64,000 bases of DNA, taken from an uncultured Oscillospiraceae bacterium. GTDB taxonomy: Bacteria > Bacillota > Clostridia > Oscillospirales > Ruminococcaceae. The notes beneath the pieces were generated by a model. That model saw nothing but the letters and a program-made list of their open reading frames with translations. It made no database searches and was not told the origin of the DNA. This document shows positions 1 through 8,694 of this stretch, one piece after another; position 1 is the stretch's first letter, and every line of letters begins with the position of its first letter. Location of the stretch: contig CABUEI010000001.1 of the NCBI GenBank assembly GCA_902490585.1, positions 139,463 through 203,462 on the forward strand, read 5' to 3'. Made by a program: the position numbers and the translations under genes.

Positions 1-616
1 TTACCGTGCATATACACAGTGCCTTTTTGCCTGCGACGGCGGCATTCATATAGAGTGCGGCAGCTTCCATTTCGACTGCAAGAACGCCCATCTTCGACCA
101 TGCCGAAAGGCTGTTGGACGCATCATAATAGACTTCACCCGTAAGAACATTTCCGACATGAGCGGTTATGTTTTTCTCTGTGGTAAGCTCATACGCTCTT
201 TTAACCAGTCCGAAATCGGCAATCGGTGCAAATGTTCCGGGCAATCCGTACTGCCTGTCAACATTGGTGTCATGGCAAGCTCCCTGTGCAATTATTACAT
301 CTCTGGGCTGAACCTGCGGTACAAGTGCACCCGCAGTTCCTATTCTGATAATCGTTTCGGCATTGTAGAAATTATACAGTTCATAGCTGTAAATTCCTAT
401 TGACGAAACACCCATCCCGCTACCCATCACGGTAACTTTCGAGCCCTTGTAATTGCCGGTGAAACCGAGCATATTTCTTGTATCATTAACGCAAACTGCG
501 TCTGTAAGATAATTTTCAGCTATGAATTTTGCTCTGAGCGGGTCGCCCGGCATGAGAATTTTCTCTGCAATTTCTCCCATTTCTGCCTTTATGTGCGGTG
601 TTGGTACATTTGACAT
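1..616 (-). CDS. deoD: Purine-nucleoside phosphorylase, DeoD type (3' end cut by window edge)
   Basis: Phosphorolysis of purine (deoxy)nucleosides in the cytoplasm for purine salvage. About 205 residues are visible from the start MSNVPTPHIKAEMG; the C-terminus lies outside the window. Family signs are the phosphate-site MPGDPLRAKFIAE near residue 22, the NMLGFTG segment, GSGMGVSSIGIYSYEL, and VEMEAAALY near the window edge, which is the nucleoside-binding loop of hexameric bacterial PNPs. The start ATG (616-614) is preceded by an AAAGGAAAAG ribosome-binding site. It is transcribed alone, divergently from the small lipoprotein gene at 1042, from a promoter about 220 bp upstream. Identification is firm. 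Confidence 0.93.
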   Translation of the reverse strand, partial: MSNVPTPHIKAEMGEIAEKILMPGDPLRAKFIAENYLTDAVCVNDTRNMLGFTGNYKGSKVTVMGSGMGVSSIGIYSYELYNFYNAETIIRIGTAGALVPQVQPRDVIIAQGACHDTNVDRQYGLPGTFAPIADFGLVKRAYELTTEKNITAHVGNVLTGEVYYDASNSLSAWSKMGVLAVEMEAAALYMNAAVAGKKALCICTV

Positions 617-835
617 ATATCTTTTCCTTTCTTAAACCGTGCCTTTAAATGCGGCATTATCGTTTGATTTTAACCTTCGGCAAGTAAATTTGCATCGTTT
701 ACAATCCATATTGCTACATATTTTTACATTTTATTGAATTTTCGGCGCTAAAACCGTCAAATTTAATTCCATATAATGTATTTATGGTTACAAACGTGTA
801 ACAAATTCTTGTCCGTCAGCGTCCTTTGTTCACAT

Positions 836-864
836 ATTATACACTATTTCCGAAAAAATGTCCA
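836..864 (-). promoter_or_regulatory. Sigma-A promoter of deoD
   Basis: On the minus strand TGGACA (864-859), a 17-bp spacer and TATAAT (841-836). Transcription would begin near 829, leaving a leader of about 210 nt before deoD. The leader contains a small GTTAC/GTAAC hairpin near 790-805, but I recognise no purine riboswitch in it. Confidence 0.6.
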
Positions 865-944
865 GTTACATTTAAACGATTACACGGTTTTTTGTCAATC
901 TGAACGAAAATTAAGCAGTTTAATAAAATTCAGTTAAAAGCCAC

Positions 945-973
945 TTGACCGAAACGTAAAATTTCTGTATAAT
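945..973 (+). promoter_or_regulatory. Sigma-A promoter of the small lipoprotein gene
   Basis: TTGACC (945-950), 17-bp spacer, TATAAT (968-973). It lies 68 bp upstream of the ATG at 1042. Together with the deoD promoter it accounts for the 617-1041 intergenic region. Confidence 0.7.
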
Positions 974-1041
974 TCATTTCAGTCGAACGACAGATTCGGC
1001 ATTATAGATCGATACAAACTTACTGTAAGGAGATTAAAACA

Positions 1042-1164
1042 ATGAAAAAGATTTTAGCTTTAGTAGCAGTAGTAGCTATGGTAGCAGCTATGGCAACAGC
1101 TTGCGGCAACAACACAACATCTTCAAACGTTGGTAGCTCAACAAACGTTTCTGAATCTAAGTAA
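1042..1164 (+). CDS. Orphan small lipoprotein, 40 aa
   Basis: A 40-residue protein starting MKKILALVAV. It has a lysine pair, a hydrophobic run of about 17 residues and a lipobox-like ATAC with Cys at residue 23, so a mature lipid-anchored peptide of only about 18 Ser/Asn/Thr-rich residues is predicted. The ribosome-binding site is TAAGGAG, 10 nt before the ATG. It has its own near-consensus promoter and a strong terminator and is not part of any operon. I do not recognise a family; the mature part is too short for a fold. Such pieces can be real small lipoproteins or decayed remains of a binding protein, but promoter, RBS, signal and terminator are all intact. Confidence 0.7.
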   Translation: MKKILALVAVVAMVAAMATACGNNTTSSNVGSSTNVSESK

Positions 1165-1184
1165 TCAGAAATAACGGAAAAATA

Positions 1185-1221
1185 CCGGGAGTTCGTTTTT
1201 ACGGACTCCCGGTTTTTCTTT
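1185..1221 (+). terminator. Intrinsic terminator
   Basis: CCGGGAGT (1185-1192) pairs with ACTCCCGG (1205-1212), followed by TTTTTCTTTTT. It ends the small lipoprotein gene; the convergent deacetylase gene may use it too, since the opposite strand has a shorter T-tract. Confidence 0.85.
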
Positions 1222-1228
1222 TTACTTT

Positions 1229-2089
1229 CTATAACGCATTACTGTATTCTTCGCAAATCTGCCATACAGCCCTGCCGCTTTCCCTGTTATATCGGTTTAT
1301 TACAATTCTGCCGTTTTGATTAAGACTGCACGGCAGTTCACAACAGGTCATAAACACCTCTGCACCTGTACTCTCTATCACATCTGCACTCCCCTCGCTG
1401 AGTGCTCCGAATGGATATGCAAACGAAACAGGTCTTACACCGGTCACTTTCTCAAGTTTGTCCGACAACGAAGAAATATCGTCATAAAGTGCTTTACGGT
1501 ATTCTTTTTCGCTCTCGCCTGCCATTTTCGCACAACCGTTTCGTTCGCCGATGTTCGAGTGCATATTGTAGGTGTGATTTCCTATTTCCACATATCCGCT
1601 GTCGGAAAGTTTCTTTATCTCATTCCATGTGAGGTACGCATACGAAAGATGTTTTCCTTCTTCGTCTATTTCCGAATATTCGTCGGTATAACTGCCGACA
1701 ATATTTACAACCGCTTTCATTCCGTATTTTTTCAAAAGCGGAAGAACGTAGTAAAGTCCCGTTTCATATCCGTCGTCAAAGGTTATCACCACCGTCTTTT
1801 CGGGAAGCTTTTCACCGTTCTTCCCGATTTTTGCAAGCTCGGACGGGAGCAGTGAAACATATCCGTTATCCGAAAGATATTTCAAATCGCTCTCCAGTTC
1901 GTCCGGTGTTATAATATATTTCCCCGACCTGCTCTCATCTTTCAGTACCTGATGATACATAAGCCCGAGAAACCTGCTGTTTTCCTCATCTTCGGCGTAT
2001 ATTGCGGCACTGAGTACACCGAGCATTGCCGCTATGCACATTATACCTGCGGTTATCGCCGCCGCAACGTATATTCTGCCGCTGTTCAA
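1229..2089 (-). CDS. Polysaccharide deacetylase (NodB domain), membrane-anchored
   Basis: 286 aa. An N-terminal hydrophobic segment (residues about 8-31) acts as a signal or anchor, so the enzyme works outside the membrane, probably on peptidoglycan or another N-acetylated glycan. Carbohydrate esterase family 4 motifs are present in order: TFDDGY (103-108, catalytic Asp plus metal Asp), a metal-binding HTYNMH pair (His172, His177) and AYPFG (224-228). A single-gene unit facing away from the glycosyltransferase at 2314. The substrate cannot be told from sequence. Confidence 0.85.
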   Translation of the reverse strand: MNSGRIYVAAAITAGIMCIAAMLGVLSAAIYAEDEENSRFLGLMYHQVLKDESRSGKYIITPDELESDLKYLSDNGYVSLLPSELAKIGKNGEKLPEKTVVITFDDGYETGLYYVLPLLKKYGMKAVVNIVGSYTDEYSEIDEEGKHLSYAYLTWNEIKKLSDSGYVEIGNHTYNMHSNIGERNGCAKMAGESEKEYRKALYDDISSLSDKLEKVTGVRPVSFAYPFGALSEGSADVIESTGAEVFMTCCELPCSLNQNGRIVINRYNRESGRAVWQICEEYSNAL

Positions 2090-2198
2090 ACTATCATCTC
2101 CGTTTGTTCTTTTTGTTAAATTATCAGCTTTTAAAAGCCTGATTATTCGTTAAACTGCCGTAATTTTTTGTAAAACCGATTTTTCGTGAATTTTCCGA

Positions 2199-2227
2199 TT
2201 GACTGTTAAATTTCACGGTTGTATAAT
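2199..2227 (+). promoter_or_regulatory. Sigma-A promoter of the glycosyltransferase gene
   Basis: TTGACT (2199-2204), 17-bp spacer, TATAAT (2222-2227), about 87 bp upstream of the start codon at 2314. Confidence 0.6.
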
Positions 2228-2313
2228 TTATACAGCTTGATTCGTTTGTATTTATGACACAACAAAGTATAATTTTTCTATCTATAATCGTTTTCTAATC
2301 AGGAGAGGTAAAT

Positions 2314-3307
2314 ATGAAACCGGAAAAAATGCAGGATAACTGTACCGATATCAGCAGTGACAACAGTATAGATGTCAGCGTAATAGTCCCCGTGTACAAC
2401 GTGGAGAAATATATCGCACGCTGTCTTGAATCACTTGTAAACCAGGATTGCAATTGCAGATACGAAATTGTTATCGTAAACGACGGCACAAAGGACAATT
2501 CAATGGAAATTGTCTGTCGTTTTGCTGAGCAATATGATTTCATACACATATTCTCGCAGAAAAATTCAGGCGTTTCCGTAGCAAGAAACACGGGAATTAC
2601 AAACGCAAAGGGTCGTTATATCATGTTCGTTGACAGCGATGACTATGTTTCGCCGTCATATATCTCTGTACTTTACAACACAGCCGAGGCTTACGGCTCG
2701 GATATTGCACAGTGCAACTACAGAAACGTGTTCGACGGCAACGACGGCGGAATGAACAATTTCATACTGCACAAGAAAGGCGTTTTCGAGGGTAAGAAAG
2801 TGTTCGGTGAGGTTGCTTATGGATATAACGGTACGCAGTTATATCTGGAACAAGATCTACCGCCGCAGTCTGTTCACCGATAATGATATTTATTTCCCCG
2901 TCGGTATGTGCTTCGGCGAGGACATTTCAGTAATGCCCCAGCTGTTCTACCACGCAGGCAAGGTTTCATTCTCAAACGAAACTCTGTATTACTACGCACA
3001 TCACGCCGGCAGTGTAACAGGCAGTATTTCAAGACGTGATACGGTAAGCTACCTCAGGGCGTACTCTTCTCTGCGTATGTTCATGGAAAGCGAAGACATC
3101 TACGAACAGCACAGGCTCATCTACTATCTGCTCCGCAAGAAAATCTCGGTAACGATATACGGTATGCTTTTACGTTGCTGGTGGAGAGATCCACGAAACA
3201 CCCATGTTCTCAGAACATATAAAAGCACCAGAAAATACCTCAAGGCTTGCACGGCAAAATCGCACGATTCCGCCGCTATTTCGGCTGTTCTTCCTGCGGA
3301 TAAATAA
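2314..3307 (+). pseudogene. Family 2 glycosyltransferase split by a frameshift
   Basis: The first frame (2314-2883) gives the GT-A N-terminus: VSVIVPVYNVEKYIARCLES, the VNDGTKD nucleotide-sugar loop, and the metal-binding VDSDDY. From about 2820-2850 the homology moves to the next frame (continuing to 3307), which carries WNKIYRRSLF and GEDISVMPQLF, typical of the second half of these enzymes. Joined, the protein would be about 330 aa, normal for the family. There is no homopolymer or slippery heptamer at the junction, so this is a real mutation or a sequence error rather than programmed frameshifting. The RBS AGGAGAGG precedes the ATG. The likely role was surface polysaccharide or glycolipid synthesis. 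Confidence 0.75.
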
Positions 3308-3313
3308 AAATCA

Positions 3314-3349
3314 AACGTTCTGCGACGTAAAAGTTGCGGAACGTTTTTT
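3314..3349 (+). terminator. Intrinsic terminator after the glycosyltransferase
   Basis: AACGTTC (3314-3320) pairs with GAACGTT (3339-3345), inner GCGAC/GTTGC pairs extend the stem, and a T-tract follows. Confidence 0.75.
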
Positions 3350-3399
3350 GATACAGTTCATAATTATCCTTATTTCGCATAAATTTCACATTTTTCCTG

Positions 3400-3428
3400 T
3401 TGCAATCGGGTAAAAAACATGATATAAT
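3400..3428 (+). promoter_or_regulatory. Promoter of the cmk-plsC-ispH/rpsA operon
   Basis: TTGCAA (3400-3405), 17-bp spacer, TATAAT (3423-3428), 33 bp before the cmk start. Confidence 0.6.
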
Positions 3429-3460
3429 TAATGTATATGTAAATTGGAGAAAAAATAAAC

Positions 3461-4135
3461 ATGAGTATTGCAGTAGCTATAGACGGTCCCGTTGGAGCGG
3501 GCAAAAGCTCCATTGCCAAGGAATGTGCAAAACGCTTAGGCTTTATATACGTTGACACGGGTGCAATGTACCGTTGCATAGGTCTTTTCTGTGACCGCAA
3601 CGGAGTTGATATGGACAACCCCGTGAGAGTAAGTGCGGCACTGTCCCACATTTCACTTGATGTAAAGATAAAGGACGGCACACAGCATATTTATCTCAAC
3701 GGTTATGACGTTTCGGAAGAAATACGTCTTCCCGAGATAAGCATGGTGGCATCAAAGGTTTCAGCCATTCCCTCAGTCAGAGCATTTCTTCTTCAGCTCC
3801 AGCGTGATATGGCAAAGAGCCAGAACGTCATAATGGACGGAAGAGATATAGGAACAGTCGTTCTTCCCGATGCCAAGGTAAAGATTTATCTTACCGCAGA
3901 CGCAGAAGTAAGAGCAAAGCGCCGTTACTATGAACTTATCGCAAAGGGCACGGCTGTGTCTTACGAAAACGTTCTTGCGGATTTGAAACAGCGTGACCAT
4001 AACGATATGACAAGAGAGATCGCTCCGCTCAAGCAGGCGGATGACGCAGTGCTCGCAGACACGACAGAGCTTGATTTTGAAGGCTCGTGTGACCTGCTTG
4101 TCAGAATAATCAAAGAAAAGGCAGAAATCAGATAA
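3461..4135 (+). CDS. cmk: Cytidylate kinase
   Basis: 224 aa, the usual length. Phosphorylates CMP and dCMP with ATP. P-loop GPVGAGKS (9-16), DTGAMYR (32-38) and DGRDIGT (126-132, CMP-binding) are all present. The RBS GGAGAAA lies before the ATG. The stop TAA (4133-4135) shares its last A with the ATG of plsC, so the two are translationally coupled. cmk next to plsC and ispH/rpsA is a common Clostridial arrangement. Confidence 0.95.
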   Translation: MSIAVAIDGPVGAGKSSIAKECAKRLGFIYVDTGAMYRCIGLFCDRNGVDMDNPVRVSAALSHISLDVKIKDGTQHIYLNGYDVSEEIRLPEISMVASKVSAIPSVRAFLLQLQRDMAKSQNVIMDGRDIGTVVLPDAKVKIYLTADAEVRAKRRYYELIAKGTAVSYENVLADLKQRDHNDMTREIAPLKQADDAVLADTTELDFEGSCDLLVRIIKEKAEIR

Positions 4136-4806
4136 TGTATGAATTTTTCAGGAAGATAGTATGTCTTTCAATGCACATAAAATACAGAATCAAGGTAATC
4201 GGCGGTGACAACAGACCGTATAAGAACGGCATAAAGGGCGGTTATATAATTGCCTGCAACCACCAGGATTACGGCGATCCTCCGCTGATAGCGGCAGTAA
4301 ACAAGGCTCATTTCTCATTTATGGCGAAAATCGAGCTATTTCAGAAGAACAAATTCTTCGCATGGCTGATTACAAAGTGCGGTGCTTTTCCCGTTGTAAG
4401 AGGTGCAGGTGACGGCAGTGCGATCGACCACGCTATTTCAGACCTTGAAAAGAACAGAGCTTTCGTAATATTTCCCGAAGGCACACGTTCTAAGGACGGC
4501 AATATAGGCAGAGCAAAATCCGGCATTGCGGTTATCGCAGGCAAGACAAACGCTCCCGTTCTTCCGATGTGCATAAAGTACGGAAAGAAAGGTTTCCGCA
4601 GAAAAGTATGGATCTCGGTAGGCGAGATGATTCCTGCCGAGCATATCGCACTGAAAAGTGACGACAGAACAGAACTCAGACGTGTTTCAAATCTTATCAT
4701 GGATAACATAAAAATGCTTATGGACGGCATGAGCGAATACGGCGATCCGCTCCCGAAGCAGTATGTTCCGAAGATTGAAAAGCAGTCTGAAGAGGAAAAC
4801 AAGTGA
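4135..4806 (+). CDS. plsC: 1-acyl-sn-glycerol-3-phosphate acyltransferase
   Basis: 223 aa membrane-associated enzyme that acylates lysophosphatidate to phosphatidate in phospholipid synthesis. It has the acyltransferase block I NHQDYGD (42-48, the HX4D catalytic pair) and block III FPEGTRS (113-119). It begins within the cmk stop codon and its own stop TGA (4804-4806) overlaps the GTG start of ispH at 4803. Confidence 0.9.
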   Translation: MYEFFRKIVCLSMHIKYRIKVIGGDNRPYKNGIKGGYIIACNHQDYGDPPLIAAVNKAHFSFMAKIELFQKNKFFAWLITKCGAFPVVRGAGDGSAIDHAISDLEKNRAFVIFPEGTRSKDGNIGRAKSGIAVIAGKTNAPVLPMCIKYGKKGFRRKVWISVGEMIPAEHIALKSDDRTELRRVSNLIMDNIKMLMDGMSEYGDPLPKQYVPKIEKQSEEENK

Positions 4807-6779
4807 GCCGTTACAATATAGAAACGGCAAAAAGTGCAGGTTTCTGCTTTGGTGTGAAACGTGCCGTTGAAATTGCCGAAAAGACATCCGCAGAAAATAA
4901 CGGTTGCTGTACGCTCGGTGAGCTTATCCACAACGGCAGTGAGATATCAAGGCTTGAAAAGCTCGGAGTATATCCGATAAATTCACCCGACGAACTGCCC
5001 GACGGCAAAACACTTATTATCCGTTCTCACGGAGTAGCACAGTCGGTTATTGATTATATAAGCAACAAGGGCATCAGCTACATTGACGCTACCTGTCCGT
5101 TTGTTGCGAAGATACACAATATCGTTTCAAAGGCTGACGGTCATGTCATTGTGGCAGGCGACCCCGACCACCCTGAAGTAATCGGGATAGTCGGACATTG
5201 CAGAAATCCCGATGAAGTCACAGTAGTTCGTGACTCGGACGAGCTGAAAAAACTGGCAGAATTACAGAAAATTCCTCGTCAAAGTGCACTAATTTTGGTG
5301 GCTCAGACGACATTTAATTCGTCAAAATGGCAATCTTGCGTTCAAGTTGCAAAAAAGCACTATACAAATATCACGATTTTTGATACAATATGTAGTGCGA
5401 CGGCTGAAAGACAAAAGGAAACCGAGGAGCTTGCACGGCGCTCGGCACTTATGGTCACGGTCGGCGGAAAAAATTCCAGCAACACCGCAAAGCTGGCACA
5501 GATAAGTCAAAAACACTGCCCCGTAATATTTACGCAGGACGGCAGTGATATTGATAAAGCCGCAGTGCTTAGCCTGCTCCCTTTGCAGGGCGGTACGGTC
5601 GGTATAACGGCAGGAGCTTCGACACCTGCCTATATAATAAAGGAGGTTCATAGAATTATGAGCGAAATTCTCAACAATGAAGAAGGATTCGACTTCATGG
5701 CGGAGGTTGACAAGACCTTCAAAAAAGTATATATAGGGAACAGGGTCAAGGCTTTAGTAGTAGCTGTAAACAAGAACGAAGCTGTTGTAGACTTAGGCAC
5801 AAAGCACTCGGGCTACATTCCTGCAAGCGAGCTTTCGCAGGATCCCAATGCAGCTCCCTCAGATGTTGTCAAGGTTGGCGATGAGATCGAAGCCATCGTT
5901 ACAGCTGTAAATGACGCAGAAGGTACAGTTACACTTTCCAAGAAGAAGGTTGACAGCGTTCTCGGCGTAGAAAAGCTCGCAGACGCTATGGAAAATAATG
6001 AAACGCTCGAAGGTGAAGTATCATCGGTAGTTAAGGGCGGCGTTATCATTATCTCCAACGGTACAAGAGTATTCATCCCGGCTTCCCAGACAGGCGTTCC
6101 CAAGGACGGCAAGCTTGAAGAGCTTCTCAAGAAGACAGTTCCTTTCAAGGTTATCGAAGTAACAGAGGCAAGAGGCAGAGTTGTTGGTTCTATCCGTCAG
6201 GCTAAGAAGGAAGCAAACGATGCCGCTAAGGCTAAGTTCTGGGAGAACATTGAGGTAGGTCAGAAGTTCACAGGTGAAGTTAAGTCTATCGAAAGCTACG
6301 GCGTATTCGTTGATCTCGGCGGAGTTGACGGTATGGTTCACTCAAGCGAGCTTACCTGGAACAGAATCAAGCACCCCAGAGAGATCGTTAAGATCGGCGA
6401 CAAGATTGATGTATATGTAAAGAGCTTCGACCCCGAGAAGAAGAGAGTATCACTCGGCTGCAAGAAGGAAGAGGACAACCCCTGGAACAAGTTTGTTGCT
6501 GAATATCACGAAGGCGATGTTGTTGACGTTACTATCGTAAGCATCACACCCTTCGGCGCATTCGCACAGATTATCCCCGGCGTTGACGGTCTTATCCACA
6601 TCAGCCAGATCTCTACAGAGCGTATCAACAATGTAGCTCAGGTTCTTTCCATCGGCGATGAAGTTAAGGCAAAGATCATCGAAATCAACGAGGAACAGAA
6701 CAGAGTAAGCCTCTCTATCCGTGCACTCAAGGAAGAAATGCCTGAGGACGAGGAAGAAGAAGCTGAAGACGCTGAATAA
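4803..6779 (+). CDS. ispH-rpsA: IspH-ribosomal protein S1 fusion (HMBPP reductase plus four S1 domains)
   Basis: 658 aa, GTG start overlapping plsC. Residues 1-285 are 4-hydroxy-3-methylbut-2-enyl diphosphate reductase, the last MEP-pathway step, with the three [4Fe-4S] cysteines Cys15 (GFCFGVKRAV), Cys98 (DATCPF) and Cys197 (TICSAT). Residues about 300-640 hold four S1/OB-fold RNA-binding repeats, the third and fourth with canonical GVFVDLGGVDGMVH and GAFAQIIPGVDGLIH. The acidic tail is DEDEEEEAEDAE-like. This fusion is known from Clostridia. At the domain joint there is a strong Shine-Dalgarno followed by an in-frame ATG (5658), so S1 may also be made alone. Codon use in the S1 half is noticeably more biased, as for a highly expressed protein. 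Confidence 0.93.
   Translation: MSRYNIETAKSAGFCFGVKRAVEIAEKTSAENNGCCTLGELIHNGSEISRLEKLGVYPINSPDELPDGKTLIIRSHGVAQSVIDYISNKGISYIDATCPFVAKIHNIVSKADGHVIVAGDPDHPEVIGIVGHCRNPDEVTVVRDSDELKKLAELQKIPRQSALILVAQTTFNSSKWQSCVQVAKKHYTNITIFDTICSATAERQKETEELARRSALMVTVGGKNSSNTAKLAQISQKHCPVIFTQDGSDIDKAAVLSLLPLQGGTVGITAGASTPAYIIKEVHRIMSEILNNEEGFDFMAEVDKTFKKVYIGNRVKALVVAVNKNEAVVDLGTKHSGYIPASELSQDPNAAPSDVVKVGDEIEAIVTAVNDAEGTVTLSKKKVDSVLGVEKLADAMENNETLEGEVSSVVKGGVIIISNGTRVFIPASQTGVPKDGKLEELLKKTVPFKVIEVTEARGRVVGSIRQAKKEANDAAKAKFWENIEVGQKFTGEVKSIESYGVFVDLGGVDGMVHSSELTWNRIKHPREIVKIGDKIDVYVKSFDPEKKRVSLGCKKEEDNPWNKFVAEYHEGDVVDVTIVSITPFGAFAQIIPGVDGLIHISQISTERINNVAQVLSIGDEVKAKIIEINEEQNRVSLSIRALKEEMPEDEEEEAEDAE
5641..5660 (+). 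promoter_or_regulatory. Internal ribosome-binding site and start for free S1
   Basis: AGGAGG (5641-5646) followed 11 nt later by an in-frame ATG (5658-5660) that would start a 372-aa S1 protein (MSEILNNEEGF). This lies exactly at the junction of the IspH and S1 domains. Confidence 0.5.
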
Positions 6780-6799
6780 TCGTCAATAAAGAAAATATT

Positions 6800-6826
6800 G
6801 AGCCACCGGTCACGGTGGCTCATTTT
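6800..6826 (+). terminator. Terminator of the cmk-plsC-ispH/rpsA operon
   Basis: GAGCCACCG (6800-6808), loop GTCA, CGGTGGCTC (6813-6821), then ATTTTAT. Confidence 0.8.
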
Positions 6827-6847
6827 ATGTTATATTCGTGTATAACA

Positions 6848-6880
6848 AAAAACGTGTTCGGATTTTTTATACCGAACACG
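6848..6880 (-). terminator. Terminator of the DUF262 gene
   Basis: CGTGTTCGG (6853-6861) pairs with CCGAACACG (6872-6880). On the minus strand the stem is followed by TTTTTTG, right after the DUF262 stop at 6888. Confidence 0.75.
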
Positions 6881-6887
6881 CCATTTT

Positions 6888-8666
6888 TTAATTCAATTCC
6901 ACGCCAAATAATTTTATCACTTCATCGCTGTTCTTTCCTGAAATACTCTTGCCTGTGGCATTTTCAATGGCTTTTAACAGCATTTTTGCTCTATGAATTA
7001 TATGAGAATTAAAATCGTCATTTCTGCAACTCTCAACATCAATCCAATGCGATTGCAGATATGTGTTCAACTCTTCCGATTCAACCTGTCCTTTCGTTTC
7101 AATTCTGGCAAGATATTTGCTAGGAGCAACTCCGCCGATTTCACGGTTAGTCGAATATGTTATAGGCGTTTTGTTGATTACTGAATTCCATTTTTCTTTT
7201 GAATAACATTGCTTCTCACAATAATCTTTTGGAAAAATGTGATGTATGTCAGGATTTTCAGATTTATAAACTGCAAAGTCCATCTCACGACCACTTATGA
7301 AATCTTTACAATGATTTTTAAGTATTAATGCCATAACACCTTTATAAGCCGCCGAAAGCCTTGATTGTAATGTCAGCAATCTAGTCGGATTAAAATATGA
7401 TTCTTTAACAGTACGTGGCAACTCACCATCTTTTTCAATCCAGTTCATTACACCAACAACATCATAAACAAACCTTGTTTCATTCGCTCCACCATAAAGC
7501 TCGCCAAAAACACCGCACCAATACCATTGCTTTATTTTGTTCTTATTATTTGCTATCTTGATTCTGTTATTATCTTCAAGTAAAGTACAAATAACGGCAA
7601 GTGGAATGAGTTGTGTTGAATACGGCAAGTCCTTGCTAGAAAAAATACGTTCTTCTTCAAGTATTTTTTCTGCTTCAATAAACCCTCTCGTAAGTGCATC
7701 GGCATATCCAGTGTATTCTTCCAATTTAAGTTCCAGCACATCTTTCTTTTTACAACTGACAGTGCCACCTTTTTTGTACGAGGACAGCAGTGTACACGCT
7801 ACAAGGAAATCTGTAGATGTAATTACTGATAATAAATCTCCCGAAAAATACTTTTCTTTTCGAGCTTCCCAATCTTTTCTAAGTTCAAAATCATCCATTG
7901 CAAAAATGGCGGTCACCAGTTCAAACACCGTGAGAGAAACTCCGCCAGTATTCACATTCTCGAAAACCTGACACACCGCTTCTTTTGGAGTTTCCTTGCT
8001 TAACAAAATAACAGGGATTTTGTATTGGCAGGTCGGCATAGCTATTTTTGTATTAAACTCAGAAAATTGTTTGATAATATCTTGATTATAACCGTAATAT
8101 GCGTAATACTCGTTTTGCCACTCCTGTGCGGAAGCATAATCAAGTATTCTATTGAGAGGAAAAACTTTATTTTCAAACTCATACTCTTGCTTTGACAGGT
8201 TTATTTCTTCCTTGCGTCCAAATTCTGATGTAACTATTTTATTTTCCGGAACTGAAAAAATAGCATCAAGCCTGTCGTATGATTCGTCCATAGCTTTCTG
8301 TATATCAATATAATAATAGCGGTAAATCTCTTTTCCTTTATCAGTGCGGGTGTGTACAGGTTGCTTTGAATACAATGAAGAATAAATAGATGTCAATCTT
8401 TGCTGTCCGTCAAGAATAAGTTCAGTAGGAACTGTATCCCCTGCGTCTTCTGCGCCCTCTATTGTTCTATACTTAAAACGCACATTTTCATTGCCGTACT
8501 CCAAGAACATTGCCGCACCAACAGGATAGTTATTTGTAATACTTGCTATCAATGCTTTTATTCTTCCATCTTCCCATACCCAACCTCTTTGAAAGTCAGG
8601 TAACTGTATACGACCGTTGCTTATTGCCGTCATCAACTCAGTTATAAGTCTGTCATTTGTCTGCAT
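6888..8666 (-). CDS. GmrSD-like DUF262/DUF1524 nuclease (candidate type IV restriction or anti-phage gene)
   Basis: 592 aa. The N-terminal DUF262 domain, a ParB-like nucleotide-dependent fold, shows LPDFQRGWVWED (22-33) and LDGQQRLTS (85-93, the characteristic DGQQR). Near the C-terminus an HNH-type DUF1524 domain has DIHHIFPKDYC starting at residue 473. This is the GmrS plus GmrD arrangement in one chain, known from enzymes that cut DNA with modified cytosines and from other phage-defence proteins. The gene is clearly more AT-rich than its neighbours, suggesting acquisition. It follows a 120-aa gene by 28 bp, in the same direction, so both probably share the promoter at 9093-9121. The target is unknown. 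Confidence 0.8.
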   Translation of the reverse strand: MQTNDRLITELMTAISNGRIQLPDFQRGWVWEDGRIKALIASITNNYPVGAAMFLEYGNENVRFKYRTIEGAEDAGDTVPTELILDGQQRLTSIYSSLYSKQPVHTRTDKGKEIYRYYYIDIQKAMDESYDRLDAIFSVPENKIVTSEFGRKEEINLSKQEYEFENKVFPLNRILDYASAQEWQNEYYAYYGYNQDIIKQFSEFNTKIAMPTCQYKIPVILLSKETPKEAVCQVFENVNTGGVSLTVFELVTAIFAMDDFELRKDWEARKEKYFSGDLLSVITSTDFLVACTLLSSYKKGGTVSCKKKDVLELKLEEYTGYADALTRGFIEAEKILEEERIFSSKDLPYSTQLIPLAVICTLLEDNNRIKIANNKNKIKQWYWCGVFGELYGGANETRFVYDVVGVMNWIEKDGELPRTVKESYFNPTRLLTLQSRLSAAYKGVMALILKNHCKDFISGREMDFAVYKSENPDIHHIFPKDYCEKQCYSKEKWNSVINKTPITYSTNREIGGVAPSKYLARIETKGQVESEELNTYLQSHWIDVESCRNDDFNSHIIHRAKMLLKAIENATGKSISGKNSDEVIKLFGVELN

Positions 8667-8694
8667 ATATCTCTCCTATTATTTAATACAATTT

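Noticed and set aside
617..830. Purine riboswitch in the deoD leader
   Set aside because: I could not find the conserved three-way junction core; only one small hairpin is evident.
2807..2883. Programmed frameshifting in the glycosyltransferase
   Set aside because: No slippery heptamer, internal SD or downstream pseudoknot is seen at the frame junction.
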